Position numbers and translations under genes: made by a program. Below the pieces are notes generated by a model. The model was not told where the DNA came from. It did no database searches and worked only from the letters and a program-made list of their open reading frames with translations. Shown one piece after another: positions 43,771 through 52,133 of a DNA stretch of 64,000 nucleotides; the first letter of the stretch is position 1; each line of letters opens with the position of its first letter. This stretch comes from Lacipirellula parvula (GTDB lineage Bacteria > Planctomycetota > Planctomycetia > Pirellulales > Lacipirellulaceae): contig NZ_AP021861.1 in assembly GCF_009177095.1 (NCBI RefSeq), positions 2,958,501 through 3,022,500 on the forward strand. The letters run 5' to 3'.

Positions 43771-44712
43771 CTAGACCTCGAAGTTCACGATGCGGCGGAT
43801 CCACAGGGCGCCGAGTGTTTGGGCGCCCGCCGCGACTCCGAGCAACCACGGCCGGTCGAGCAAGCTTTGTGCGTATTCGGGCGACAGCACGAGCATGGCG
43901 CCTAGCGCGGCAATTGGCAGCACAATCAGCACGATCGCCTGCATGCGGCCTTCGCCGGTGAGCGCCCGAATGCGATTCTGAAGCTTGAGTCGTTTGCGGA
44001 TCATCGTCGCCAGATTATCTAGCAACCCGACAAGGTCGCCGCCCGATCGCTCCTGCACCAATAGAGCGACCACGAACAGTTGCAATTCCATAATGCCCGT
44101 GCGCTGCGCCAGTTTACGCAGCGCGGTTTCGCGACTCATGCCAAGGTTCTGCTGCTCGTAGCAAAGTGCGAACTCTTCCGAAATCGGTTCGTCGAAGTCG
44201 TCGGCGATAATGCGCAGCGCCGCCGGCACCGTCTGGCCGGCGGTTACCGATCGGCTGATCATCTGAAAGGCCTCAGGCAGTTGCTGGCTCAGCTTCTTCT
44301 GCCGAGAAAATCGCTTGACGTACAGCGCCAACGGGACGAGCAAGAAGCCGATGCACGCGGCGAGCGGGATCGTCAGCGGCGCGAACAGCGCCGCCGGCAA
44401 GCTAAAGCCAACGGCCAGTCCCAGCGCCAGTGCAATGCCTTGGCGTAGCGTTAGCGTCGTCGCAGACTGTTCGAACAGCTGATCGACCATTTCGCGAAAC
44501 GTTCGCCGCTGGATGCTTTGATCGGCGAGTCGCTTCAAATCTTTGAACAGCGACGCCGAGCGCGTCGAGTCGCCGATGCCCGAGAGTTCTTTGACCCGTT
44601 CCTGCACGGCCAGTCGGTTGCGCAGGTAATGGTCGTAGAACATCGACCCCGCGCAGGCGACGGCGGCGGCGACGGCGGCGAACACCAAGATGATGATCCA
44701 GAGCGTCGACAT
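43771..44712 (-). CDS. tadB: TadB, type II secretion F-type inner-membrane protein
   Basis: 313 residues from the ATG at 44712. The start shares one base with the tadA stop (TGATG). N-terminal segment (LWIIILVFAAVAAAVACAGS), then QLPEAFQMISRSVTAGQTVPAALRIIADDFDEPISEEFALCYEQQNLGMS and a C-terminal pair of membrane segments (MQAIVLIVLPIAALGAMLVLS). This is the standard TadB order. Confidence 0.9.
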   Translation of the reverse strand: MSTLWIIILVFAAVAAAVACAGSMFYDHYLRNRLAVQERVKELSGIGDSTRSASLFKDLKRLADQSIQRRTFREMVDQLFEQSATTLTLRQGIALALGLAVGFSLPAALFAPLTIPLAACIGFLLVPLALYVKRFSRQKKLSQQLPEAFQMISRSVTAGQTVPAALRIIADDFDEPISEEFALCYEQQNLGMSRETALRKLAQRTGIMELQLFVVALLVQERSGGDLVGLLDNLATMIRKRLKLQNRIRALTGEGRMQAIVLIVLPIAALGAMLVLSPEYAQSLLDRPWLLGVAAGAQTLGALWIRRIVNFEV

Positions 44713-46061
44713 CAGCGAATCCTCAACGATTGAAGTCGATCGGCCGCATCGAGCGGGCGCTGCTCTGCTATTGGCGCCTGGAGCCCGTATCGCGAGAGCC
44801 GTTCCGCACACTGCGGCGGAATGCCGGTTGTGTGGAATTGCCCGACGACTTGTCCCTGGGCATCGACGCCCGTTTGTTTAAACACGAACAAGTCGTGCAT
44901 GTTGATGGTGTTGCCGTTCATGCCGGTGATCTCAGAGATCTGCGTGATCTTGCGCGAGCCGTCGGACATGCGCGCCACTTGCACGATGATGTGAATGGCC
45001 GAGGCAATTTGCCGGTGGATGAACCACATTGGCAGTTCAGGCGCCGCCATGCCGACCAACATTTCTAGGCGACTGAGCGCGTCGCGCGTTTCATTCGCGT
45101 GGATCGTCGTCATGCCCCCTTCGTGCCCGGTGTTCATCGCCTGGAGCATATCGAACGCCTCGGCGCCGCGGCATTCGCCCACGATGATTCGGTCAGGACG
45201 CATCCGCAGTGCGTTCCGCAAGAGGTCGCGCGCCGTGACGGCGCCGTTCCCTTCGAGATTGGCCGGCCGGGTTTCCATGCGGGCGACATGCGGCTGTTGC
45301 AGTTGCAGTTCAGCGGCGTCTTCGATCGTCGCGATCCGCTCGTTCTGCGAGATGAAGCTGGAAAGAACATTGAGCAGCGTCGTCTTCCCGCTGCCGGTGC
45401 CGCCCGAGATCATGATGTTCAAACGCGCGCGGGCGCACGCGGCGAGCAGATCGAGCATTTCTGGAGCGGCGGCGCGTCGTTGGAGCAACTCGCCAGTCGT
45501 CATCGGCTTTGACGGAAAGCGGCGGATCGACACGAGCGCCCCGTCGAGCGCCAACGGCTTGATGACGGCGTTCAACCGGCTGCCGTCCGGGAGTCGGGCG
45601 TCGACCATCGGGCTCGATTCATCGATGCGCCGCCCTACGCGCCCCGCGATCCGCTGCACGATGCCGATGAGGTGATCGAGGTCGCGAAACTGAACGGGCA
45701 CGCGCTCCAGTTTGCCGCGGCGTTCAACGTACACGCACTTGGCGCCGTTGATGAGGATGTCGGAGACCGTCGGATCGTGCATCAACGTTTCGAGCGGGCC
45801 GAGGCCCAGCGTTTCGTCGACCAGCTCCTCGATCAGTTGGTTTCGCTCGGCGCGAGTCAGCAAATCGGCGTGCAGGCTGCAGAGTTCTTCGGCGCCGCGC
45901 CGAATTTCCGCCCGCAATCGCTCCGGATCGACGGAGCGCAGGACGTCGAAATCCATCCCGCTGATCAGCTGCTCATGCAGCTCAACCTTCAGTTGATGCC
46001 ATGGCTGCTGCTGATCGTTAGTCGTCGTCGGCGTCGGCAGATCGCACTTGGCTCCTAGCAT
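44712..46061 (-). CDS. tadA: TadA/CpaF-type pilus assembly ATPase
   Basis: 449 residues. Secretion ATPase: N-terminal helical segment ([32 protein letters not shown]), an Asp box ([22 protein letters not shown]), Walker [10 protein letters not shown], Asp-rich Walker B region ([33 protein letters not shown]) with the His box (TTIHANE). Family members energise Flp pilus assembly. Usual length. It is 39 bases after tadZ. Confidence 0.94.
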   Translation of the reverse strand: MLGAKCDLPTPTTTNDQQQPWHQLKVELHEQLISGMDFDVLRSVDPERLRAEIRRGAEELCSLHADLLTRAERNQLIEELVDETLGLGPLETLMHDPTVSDILINGAKCVYVERRGKLERVPVQFRDLDHLIGIVQRIAGRVGRRIDESSPMVDARLPDGSRLNAVIKPLALDGALVSIRRFPSKPMTTGELLQRRAAAPEMLDLLAACARARLNIMISGGTGSGKTTLLNVLSSFISQNERIATIEDAAELQLQQPHVARMETRPANLEGNGAVTARDLLRNALRMRPDRIIVGECRGAEAFDMLQAMNTGHEGGMTTIHANETRDALSRLEMLVGMAAPELPMWFIHRQIASAIHIIVQVARMSDGSRKITQISEITGMNGNTINMHDLFVFKQTGVDAQGQVVGQFHTTGIPPQCAERLSRYGLQAPIAEQRPLDAADRLQSLRIR

Positions 46062-46100
46062 GTCATGACTCTTTCTTGATTACTGGGCCGTTGGGCGACG

Positions 46101-47300
46101 CTATTTCGCCGTCGTCGTTGAAGTCTGCAGACCAAACAACGCCGCCGCATTGAAAGGCAAAAGGCCCCTGCGTACGGCGGCCTTCGCTGGCGCGACCGCC
46201 GGGGTCAGCAGGGCGGCTAACTTTGTGATCGCACGCGATGCCTTTGATTGCGGACATTCCCTGACCGCGGGATTCCCAATGTTCAGCGACACGGTGACCG
46301 CCGAGGGATCGTCCGGAATCTGGTGCACGACCGGGACTTGCAAGATGCGGCACGCGGCGCGCGGCGGAACTTCGCCGGCACAGCCGGTTCCGGCGGCCAC
46401 CACCACCGTCCGTTCGATCGCGTTCGTGCTTTTGCGGATGTAGTCGAGATGTCGTTGCGTCCGGTACAGCGAAACAAGGTCAAGCCGGGTCGCAACCAGG
46501 ACTCGATCGCTCTCCGAGAGGATCCCGATTTGCTCTGCATGCTGCAGGTCTTCAATGCTGACGACGCAGTACGCCTGGGCTGCTTGTGAATGGGCGACCA
46601 CTTGTCGGCACAGCGCTGGATCAATCTCATGCGTGTCGGCAAATAGATCGGGGCCGGCAAGTAACTCGATCCCGGACTCATGTTTTACTACAGCCTGCTC
46701 GAACATCATCTGATCGACAGACTGCCGCCGTCGCACGAGATCGAGCAGCGTGTGACGCGGCGCCAGCTTCAGCATCAAGGCGGCATCGCCGCCGCGCAGG
46801 TTGAAGTCGAGCAGTCCGCATTTGCCGTGAAGCGCTGCGATCGCCGCGGCGAGGTTCACGGCCAGGAAGGCGCCGTCGCCCACGTCGCGCGAGGGAATGA
46901 CGGTGAGCAGCAATCCGCCCGTCTTCTTGTCGACCGCGGCTGACAGCCGCTGGAACGCATTGGCCAACTCTGGACCGAACTGTTCGTCGAGTTTGACGAA
47001 ATCATCGGCGCCGGCTCGCACGGACTGGATCACCGCTGAATGATCGGCGGCAATGGCGGCGACGATCAGCTTCGCGGCGCTGCCGGCCCGCAGCTGGCGG
47101 ACGATTTGCAGTACGGGCTCGTCGACCCGCATCGCCGCAATCAGCATCAAGTGCGGCGCCGCATCGACGCTCATCACTTCTGTGAGCGCCGATGTCGTCG
47201 ACAGGACCCGCGCCGGCGACGAGCGTAGCTGGAGCGCATCGACTTGCGATTTGACGCTGCCGCCGAGGTCGGTATTGTCGCTGATGATCCAAACGCCCAT
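46101..47300 (-). CDS. tadZ: TadZ/CpaE-like protein with degenerate Walker A
   Basis: 399 residues from the ATG at 47300. An N-terminal receiver-like part (VWIISDNTDLGGSVKSQVDALQL..., IVAAIAADHSAVIQSVRAGADDFVKLDEQ) precedes a MinD-like ATPase fold: LLTVIPSRDVGDGAFLAVNLAAAIAA, with LLDFNLRGGDAALML. At the Walker A place the expected KGG-x-G-K-(T/S) is replaced by SRDVGDGAF, without lysine, so nucleotide hydrolysis is doubtful; a structural localisation role is possible. It is the first gene of the tad operon. Confidence 0.78.
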   Translation of the reverse strand: MGVWIISDNTDLGGSVKSQVDALQLRSSPARVLSTTSALTEVMSVDAAPHLMLIAAMRVDEPVLQIVRQLRAGSAAKLIVAAIAADHSAVIQSVRAGADDFVKLDEQFGPELANAFQRLSAAVDKKTGGLLLTVIPSRDVGDGAFLAVNLAAAIAALHGKCGLLDFNLRGGDAALMLKLAPRHTLLDLVRRRQSVDQMMFEQAVVKHESGIELLAGPDLFADTHEIDPALCRQVVAHSQAAQAYCVVSIEDLQHAEQIGILSESDRVLVATRLDLVSLYRTQRHLDYIRKSTNAIERTVVVAAGTGCAGEVPPRAACRILQVPVVHQIPDDPSAVTVSLNIGNPAVRECPQSKASRAITKLAALLTPAVAPAKAAVRRGLLPFNAAALFGLQTSTTTAK

Positions 47301-47637
47301 CGTCGCCGCACTGCATCTTCCGCTGACTGCCAAGCGCCGCGCCGCCTCACAGGGAGTGCGGCGCCGGCGTGGTGAAATCTGCCGCAAACCTAGGTTTGCC
47401 GGCCGGGCAGTCAATTAGCGCGACAGCTGCAGGAGACGAGGGGAAACCGCCGTGGAGGGAAACCTCTAACGGCGTACGGGCGACTTCCGGAAAAGTACCG
47501 CCCATGGGGGGAAACGCGTCAATTCCCAGGCTAAGAAAACCTCGTAAGACCCCGAACGGATTGGGTGGGCGTCGAGGGACTGCAGGGCACGCGACCGCTG
47601 CGGGCGGAGTGCTGCCGCCAAGCGAGCACAATCGCGT
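47301..47637. promoter_or_regulatory. tad upstream region with 16-bp perfect palindrome
   Basis: GCAAACCTAGGTTTGC (47384-47399) is a perfect palindrome 84 bases ahead of tadZ. Farther out, the bases around 47449-47475 fold into a hairpin with a GAAA loop (CGCCGTGGAGG...CCTCTAACGGCG), and another lies near 47477-47504. A possible -35 (TTGACG near 47516-47521) is present on the minus strand. The region has no convincing gene. Confidence 0.45.
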
Positions 47638-48693
47638 TCAGCCCACCCGCGGCGCCGTGGCGAGTCGCGTCCGATTGGGAAGAACGTGGTAGGCAATTTC
47701 AGGCGGCGGGGCCGTCGTTTCGTTAATTTCGAGCCATGCCGTCTGTTTCCGCGCCGTCGTCGCCTCCGCCTCGCTGCCGGCGATTCTCGCCAACAATCGC
47801 TCGAACGCCACCTGCCCTAGCATCCGCGAATCTTGGCAAATCGCGGTCATCTTGGGGTAGATCAGCGTTCGCATGTCGGTGTCGTCGAAGCCGACGATCG
47901 ACAAGTCTTCGGGGATCTTCACCCCCATTTTATGGGCTTCATTAATAGCGCCGACGGCGACCAGCGGATCGGCGATGAACACTGCCGTCGGCCGATCGGG
48001 CATGCCCATCAAGTTTCGGATAAGCTTTTCTCCATCCAAGCGATGGGGCGGAATCCTGCCGATGAGATCGGGATACAGCAGGCCGCGCGATTCGAGGGTC
48101 GAGCGATAAGCCTCGAAGCGGTCGCGGTGATCGCCATCTTCGCGCTCGCACGCGGCGAACGCGATCCGCGTGTGCCCCAGCGACAGCAAATGCTCAATGG
48201 CTTGCCGGCTCGCCGCCGCCGATTCTGAGAAAATGAAGGGGAGCCCGGGGCGATGGAAATGGTCTCCCAACACCACGATTGGCAAGCCCTCATCGGCGAT
48301 TTGCTCAACGATATCGCGTTCGGCCGCCGTGGAGCGTAGCACAGCGCCGCAAATCCCCTTGCGGGCGAAAAATTGCCGGAACGTCTCGCCACGCGCTTTG
48401 TCGCGGCGAATATCGACAATCGTCAGGTCGTGCTGGCTGCCGCGCATCGCTTCGACCATGCCGTCGATGCACGCCGAGTCATACGGCGAACCAGGCGTGA
48501 AGGGGCCAGTGTAGATCAGGGCGACCGCATGCTGAGTCCGCACGCCGACCGCGGGGGCGTATTCGCAGCGATTGACGGCTTCCATCACCTGCTGCCGTAG
48601 ATGCGCAGCGACTGTTTCTCGGCCGTTAATGACGCGAGAAACGGTGGCAATCGACACGCCTGCTTCCTTGGCAACGTCGCGAATAGAGGCCAT
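47638..48693 (-). CDS. LacI family transcriptional regulator
   Basis: 351 residues. The N-terminal helix-turn-helix and hinge are clear (MASIRDVAKEAGVSIATVSRVINGRETVAAHLRQQVMEAVNRCEY). A periplasmic-binding-like ligand domain follows with LSIVGFDDTDMR, the usual late motif. It is predicted to bind a sugar derived from the neighbouring glucan pathway. A TGAAACTGTTTCA site lies 24 bases upstream of its start, which suggests autoregulation. Confidence 0.9.
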   Translation of the reverse strand: MASIRDVAKEAGVSIATVSRVINGRETVAAHLRQQVMEAVNRCEYAPAVGVRTQHAVALIYTGPFTPGSPYDSACIDGMVEAMRGSQHDLTIVDIRRDKARGETFRQFFARKGICGAVLRSTAAERDIVEQIADEGLPIVVLGDHFHRPGLPFIFSESAAASRQAIEHLLSLGHTRIAFAACEREDGDHRDRFEAYRSTLESRGLLYPDLIGRIPPHRLDGEKLIRNLMGMPDRPTAVFIADPLVAVGAINEAHKMGVKIPEDLSIVGFDDTDMRTLIYPKMTAICQDSRMLGQVAFERLLARIAGSEAEATTARKQTAWLEINETTAPPPEIAYHVLPNRTRLATAPRVG

Positions 48694-48717
48694 GGGTGGT
48701 CCGGGAGTTACAAGTAT

Positions 48718-48730
48718 TGAAACTGTTTCA
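48718..48730. promoter_or_regulatory. Operator-like palindrome TGAAACTGTTTCA
   Basis: Perfect 6-bp arms around a single T, 25 bases upstream of the lacI-type start. Flanking ACAAGT (48710) and ACTTGT (48730) extend the symmetry loosely. LacI-type proteins bind such pseudo-palindromes. Confidence 0.6.
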
Positions 48731-48826
48731 CTTGTTGCATGGTACGAACGAAATGGTCAGAGATCAATCAAAAATGGGCAACTAAAATGCTTGTTTTCTC
48801 GGTTGTAATGCTGCGGTCGCGAAAGT

Positions 48827-48887
48827 AACGATTCTGCGGAAAAATCGTTGACAGGCATTGTGATTCAGGATACAAGAGAAAACGTTA
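48827..48887 (+). promoter_or_regulatory. Promoter and operator of the glucan gene cluster
   Basis: TTGACA at 48849-48854 is a perfect -35; after 17 bases TACAAG at 48872 is a fair -10. An inverted repeat AACGATT/AATCGTT (48827-48850) overlaps the -35, and AACGTT lies near the start point (48882-48887). This is consistent with repression by the LacI-type protein. It would give a leader of about 215 bases before the ATG at 49101. Confidence 0.62.
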
Positions 48888-49100
48888 CGGATTTGTTACT
48901 CGCTGTTGCTCAAAGGCCGCCCGCGGCGCTGAGCATCGACGCGAGGCGATCCCGGCGGCCTTATCAGCACTCTATTCAGCAAGTCAGTTCGAAGCGGACG
49001 TTTTGCGTCCGGCCTACTCGCGATTGACCATGCGTGGCGCATGACCTAGCGGCGGTCTACTCGCCCAGCTTCTCCCCTCATTCAGCTATTGGAGTACCCC

Positions 49101-50333
49101 ATGCGATTCTCGGCGGGAACCAGCGCAATCGTTCCATTGGCGTGCAGCGCGATTGCCGGATTGTGCATCAGCGCCTCGACGCTCTTCGGCGCCAACGCCA
49201 CGGTCCTCGACACTGACCCGAACGCCGACGGCCTGGGCTTTGGCAAGACCGACGCTTTTGCGTACGGAGGGGTTTACAGTCAAACCGACACGGCCGTTTA
49301 CAACGGCAACCAGATCCTGGTGCAGACGCAAGCGGGCGCCTCCGGCAACTCGGGTGCTGGCATTTCGGTCCCCGTTTCGAACGGCGAGAATGGACGTAAT
49401 CAGTCGCTCGACGGTGGTTCGAATCAGGACGTGAACATCGACGTCCCGAATGCCACCGCGCCGAATTCTGTTTTCGCGACGATCGGCAACACGCCGGTGA
49501 CGGACCCGCTCCACGGCCAAGTCGCCAAGCTGCAGAACGGCAACGTCCTGCGATTTTCGATGTGGGTCCGCGAAGATCCCAACAGCCACATCACCGCCGC
49601 CCCGCAAATTGAACCCGTCATCAAGTTCGAATTCTGGAAAGAGGCGTTGAGCACGAACGCCGACACCAGCGGCGGCGTGCCCCAGCCGAGCTATGGCGAC
49701 AAGATCGTCGATACCGATCAGCATCTTGGCCAAGGCATTTGGATCGATCTCAACAAGAATGGCTCGGTCATCGACGGCGCGGCGGCCTCCCAGGGACGTA
49801 TCCGCACGGTGAACACGACGAGCTGGACGCTTATCGAAGCTTCGTACACCGTCAACGACGCCGATTGGTGGGGCATCGCCGATGATGTTTACACGGTCGC
49901 CGACGTCGAAGAAGTCCGTGCCGTCATGTTCTGGGGCGATTTCGCGAACACGAACCTCGGCGGTAGCTTGTGGTTCGATAACCTGCAGTTCGAAGTCTTC
50001 GCAAACGTCGCCGCCGTGACGCCGAACGCCAATCCGAACCCCACGCTCAGCGAAGGCGTGAGCAGCGCCGATTTCAACAAGAACGGCATCGTCGATGGCG
50101 CCGACTTCCTGGCGTGGCAACGCGGCTACGGCATGACGACCGGCGCCGTAGCAGCCAACGGCGACGCTGATTCCGATGGTGACGTTGATGCGAACGATCT
50201 CACCGTCTGGAAGAACCAGTTCGGCACGCCTGGGGCGGCGCCGGCGATCGCCAGCGTACCGGAGCCGACCGCGTTGGCGCTGGTGACGGTAACGAGCCTG
50301 TGCATCGGCGCCGTTTGCCGCCGCCGGCGTTAG
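49101..50333 (+). CDS. Secreted dockerin/PEP-CTERM protein
   Basis: 410 residues from the ATG at 49101, with GGAG 8 bases upstream. Signal peptide (PLACSAIAGLCISASTLFGANA), a long beta-rich body (VAKLQNGNVLRFSMWVREDP, WTLIEASYTVNDADWWGI, SLWFDNLQFEVFA) that resembles carbohydrate-binding jelly-rolls, two dockerin-like loops (DFNKNGIVDGADFLAWQ and DADSDGDVDANDLTVWK), and the tail SVPEPTALALVTVTSLCIGAVCRRRR. First gene of the glucan cluster; may bind the polysaccharide. No catalytic site seen. Confidence 0.8.
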   Translation: MRFSAGTSAIVPLACSAIAGLCISASTLFGANATVLDTDPNADGLGFGKTDAFAYGGVYSQTDTAVYNGNQILVQTQAGASGNSGAGISVPVSNGENGRNQSLDGGSNQDVNIDVPNATAPNSVFATIGNTPVTDPLHGQVAKLQNGNVLRFSMWVREDPNSHITAAPQIEPVIKFEFWKEALSTNADTSGGVPQPSYGDKIVDTDQHLGQGIWIDLNKNGSVIDGAAASQGRIRTVNTTSWTLIEASYTVNDADWWGIADDVYTVADVEEVRAVMFWGDFANTNLGGSLWFDNLQFEVFANVAAVTPNANPNPTLSEGVSSADFNKNGIVDGADFLAWQRGYGMTTGAVAANGDADSDGDVDANDLTVWKNQFGTPGAAPAIASVPEPTALALVTVTSLCIGAVCRRRR

Positions 50334-50386
50334 CAGTAGCAAACGGAAGTCTGGCTGCCGGGGGCTGCGCCAGGCTTCGATGGCGT

Positions 50387-50415
50387 GACGTCGGCGGGGG
50401 GCAGCCGCCGACGTC
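50387..50415 (+). terminator. Perfect hairpin after the dockerin gene
   Basis: GACGTCGGCGG (50387-50397) and CCGCCGACGTC (50405-50415) form an exact stem, 54 bases after the stop. There is no clear T-run. Confidence 0.55.
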
Positions 50416-50496
50416 TCTCCCATTTGGTCTCTGGAAAAGCGTGCGAGTTTTGCTCAAACCGCGACTGTTCAGTCAATCTGTAGGATTCTCAAGATC

Positions 50497-51576
50497 ATGA
50501 ACGTCGACTCCCCCGCCACGAATGGCCAAGCCTATCGCCGCGGCTTCACGCTCGTGGAACTGCTCGTCGTGATCGCCATCATCGGCGTCCTGGTCGCGCT
50601 GCTCCTGCCAGCGGTCCAGGCGGCGCGCGAAGCAGCCCGCCGGATGTCGTGCGGCAACAACGTGAAGAACATCGCGCTGGCGATTCACAACTTTCACGAT
50701 ACGAAGAAGCACATTCCGTTTAGCGTTCTTTTCAAAGCGGACGTCGGCAAGGAGGCATACCGTCTGCCAGGAGGCGGCGAAGAAGCTGCGTCTCCCTCAA
50801 AATACTATTCTTCAAATCTTAATGGGAAGGGATGGATCGTCGACATTCTTCCGCAACTTGAGCAGCAAGCAATGTACGTTGGGATGAGGCCCGGCTTCGA
50901 GCAGCCTGCGGGCACGTACAATACGTTCTCAATCACCGGAAGCGGCAATGGTATGGGGCGTACCGAGATTCGCCAATTCATGGATGATCAGTTGCCGGTC
51001 TTGACGTGTCCCTCGGACGCGTCTGCGGCGCCTCGGATTGGGAATTACCATTGGGGAAATGTGGCCGGCACTGCAGGCGCTCTGACCGCGACCACGAGTT
51101 ACAAAGGAGTGGCTGGCGATACGGCAGTGGGGGAAGTATTCAATGCCGGCGGTCTGTGGAGTAACAGCCAGTGGGGGTCGGTTCCAGATTGCTTCCAGAA
51201 TCTTGGCTGCAACGGGCTCTTCTGGAAGATGAGTTACTACGACCCAATCAACTTCCGAGAGATTTCAGACGGTCTTAGCAATACCTTGATGGTGGGCGAA
51301 GCTGTGGCCGATCAAGATTTTCACGCGATGGCGTACTTCTCCGAAGGCGATTGGGCGTCTGCGAACATGCAACTCAATTATTTTCAATTGGGTGAAAAAG
51401 AACTGATTATTCAAAATTGGTGGGATGTTCGCGGCTTCCGTAGCTTGCATCCTGGCGGTGTTCAATTCGCGATGGCTGACGCCTCCATTCAATTTGTTTC
51501 AGAGGGGATCGACCACGCACTCTACCGTGCGCTCTCCACGCGAAACGGCGGCGAAACGGCTTCACTCCCTAGATAG
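50497..51576 (+). CDS. DUF1559 prepilin-like protein
   Basis: 359 residues. The N-terminus RRGFTLVELLVVIAIIGVLVALLLPAVQ is a type IV pilin-type leader with the Gly-Phe cleavage site. DUF1559 adds the long extracytoplasmic part: EAARRMSCGNNVKNIALAIHNFHDTKKHIP, then LTCPSDAS, and near the end FRSLHPGGVQFAMADASIQFV. Numerous in planctomycetes. Its place in a glucan cluster suggests it may serve in surface presentation of the enzymes. Base composition is slightly less GC-rich in its middle than its neighbours. Confidence 0.9.
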   Translation: MNVDSPATNGQAYRRGFTLVELLVVIAIIGVLVALLLPAVQAAREAARRMSCGNNVKNIALAIHNFHDTKKHIPFSVLFKADVGKEAYRLPGGGEEAASPSKYYSSNLNGKGWIVDILPQLEQQAMYVGMRPGFEQPAGTYNTFSITGSGNGMGRTEIRQFMDDQLPVLTCPSDASAAPRIGNYHWGNVAGTAGALTATTSYKGVAGDTAVGEVFNAGGLWSNSQWGSVPDCFQNLGCNGLFWKMSYYDPINFREISDGLSNTLMVGEAVADQDFHAMAYFSEGDWASANMQLNYFQLGEKELIIQNWWDVRGFRSLHPGGVQFAMADASIQFVSEGIDHALYRALSTRNGGETASLPR

Positions 51577-51660
51577 TTTGGCGCCCTCGTTCCGCGTGTC
51601 ACGGCGCATGTGAACAGTGAGTCAACTTTTGCTTCGCTTAACACGGAAATCCGAAAGTTG

Positions 51661-52101
51661 ATGATGCCCTTACGAACTGCCTGGCACTGCGTTCAACTTG
51701 GCATCGTCGCGATCTTGCTGATCGGCTGCGGCGGCAAGCCTTCGCAAGTCTCGGGCACTGTGACGCTTGACGGTAAAGCCATCGAACGAGGTATGGTCGG
51801 CTTCACACCAGCGAACGGCGGCATGCGGGCATCCGGCGTCATCGAAAGCGACGGCACTTACAGCCTAACCACGAATCGCGATTCCGGGCTTGAGCCGGGC
51901 GAATACATGGTCACCGTCGTTTCGCGCGAGCCAGGCCCGCCGGCGACCACCGGCCCGCCGGCTCCCGGTCCCTATATCACGCCGCAGCACTACGCCGCCG
52001 AAGCAACTTCCGGCCTCAAGTTCACCGTCGAACGCGGGAGCAACAAAATAGATCTAGCGCTAACCACCGCAGGCGCTCCCGCGGCGTCTGGGCGTAAATA
52101 G
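51661..52101 (+). CDS. Lipoprotein, carboxypeptidase-regulatory-like
   Basis: 146 residues from the ATG at 51661; the frame opens at a GTG at 51610. A lipobox is visible in GIVAILLIGCGGK. The body is SGTVTLDGKAIERGMVGFTPANGGMRASGVIESDGTYSLTTNRDSGLEPGEYMVTVV, a small beta-sandwich typical of planctomycete lipoproteins that follow DUF1559 genes. Envelope-anchored; function unknown. Confidence 0.75.
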   Translation: MMPLRTAWHCVQLGIVAILLIGCGGKPSQVSGTVTLDGKAIERGMVGFTPANGGMRASGVIESDGTYSLTTNRDSGLEPGEYMVTVVSREPGPPATTGPPAPGPYITPQHYAAEATSGLKFTVERGSNKIDLALTTAGAPAASGRK

Positions 52102-52133
52102 AAATTGATCGACGGGCAGTGGCGAAACAGACC

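Noticed and set aside
47400-47640. c-di-GMP riboswitch or RNase P RNA in the tad leader
   Set aside because: GAAA loops are present, but the conserved cores of GEMM-I, GEMM-II and bacterial RNase P RNA are not.
49086-50423. A 445-codon minus-strand frame
   Set aside because: It is antisense to the dockerin/PEP-CTERM gene, which has signal peptide, calcium loops and tail in order.
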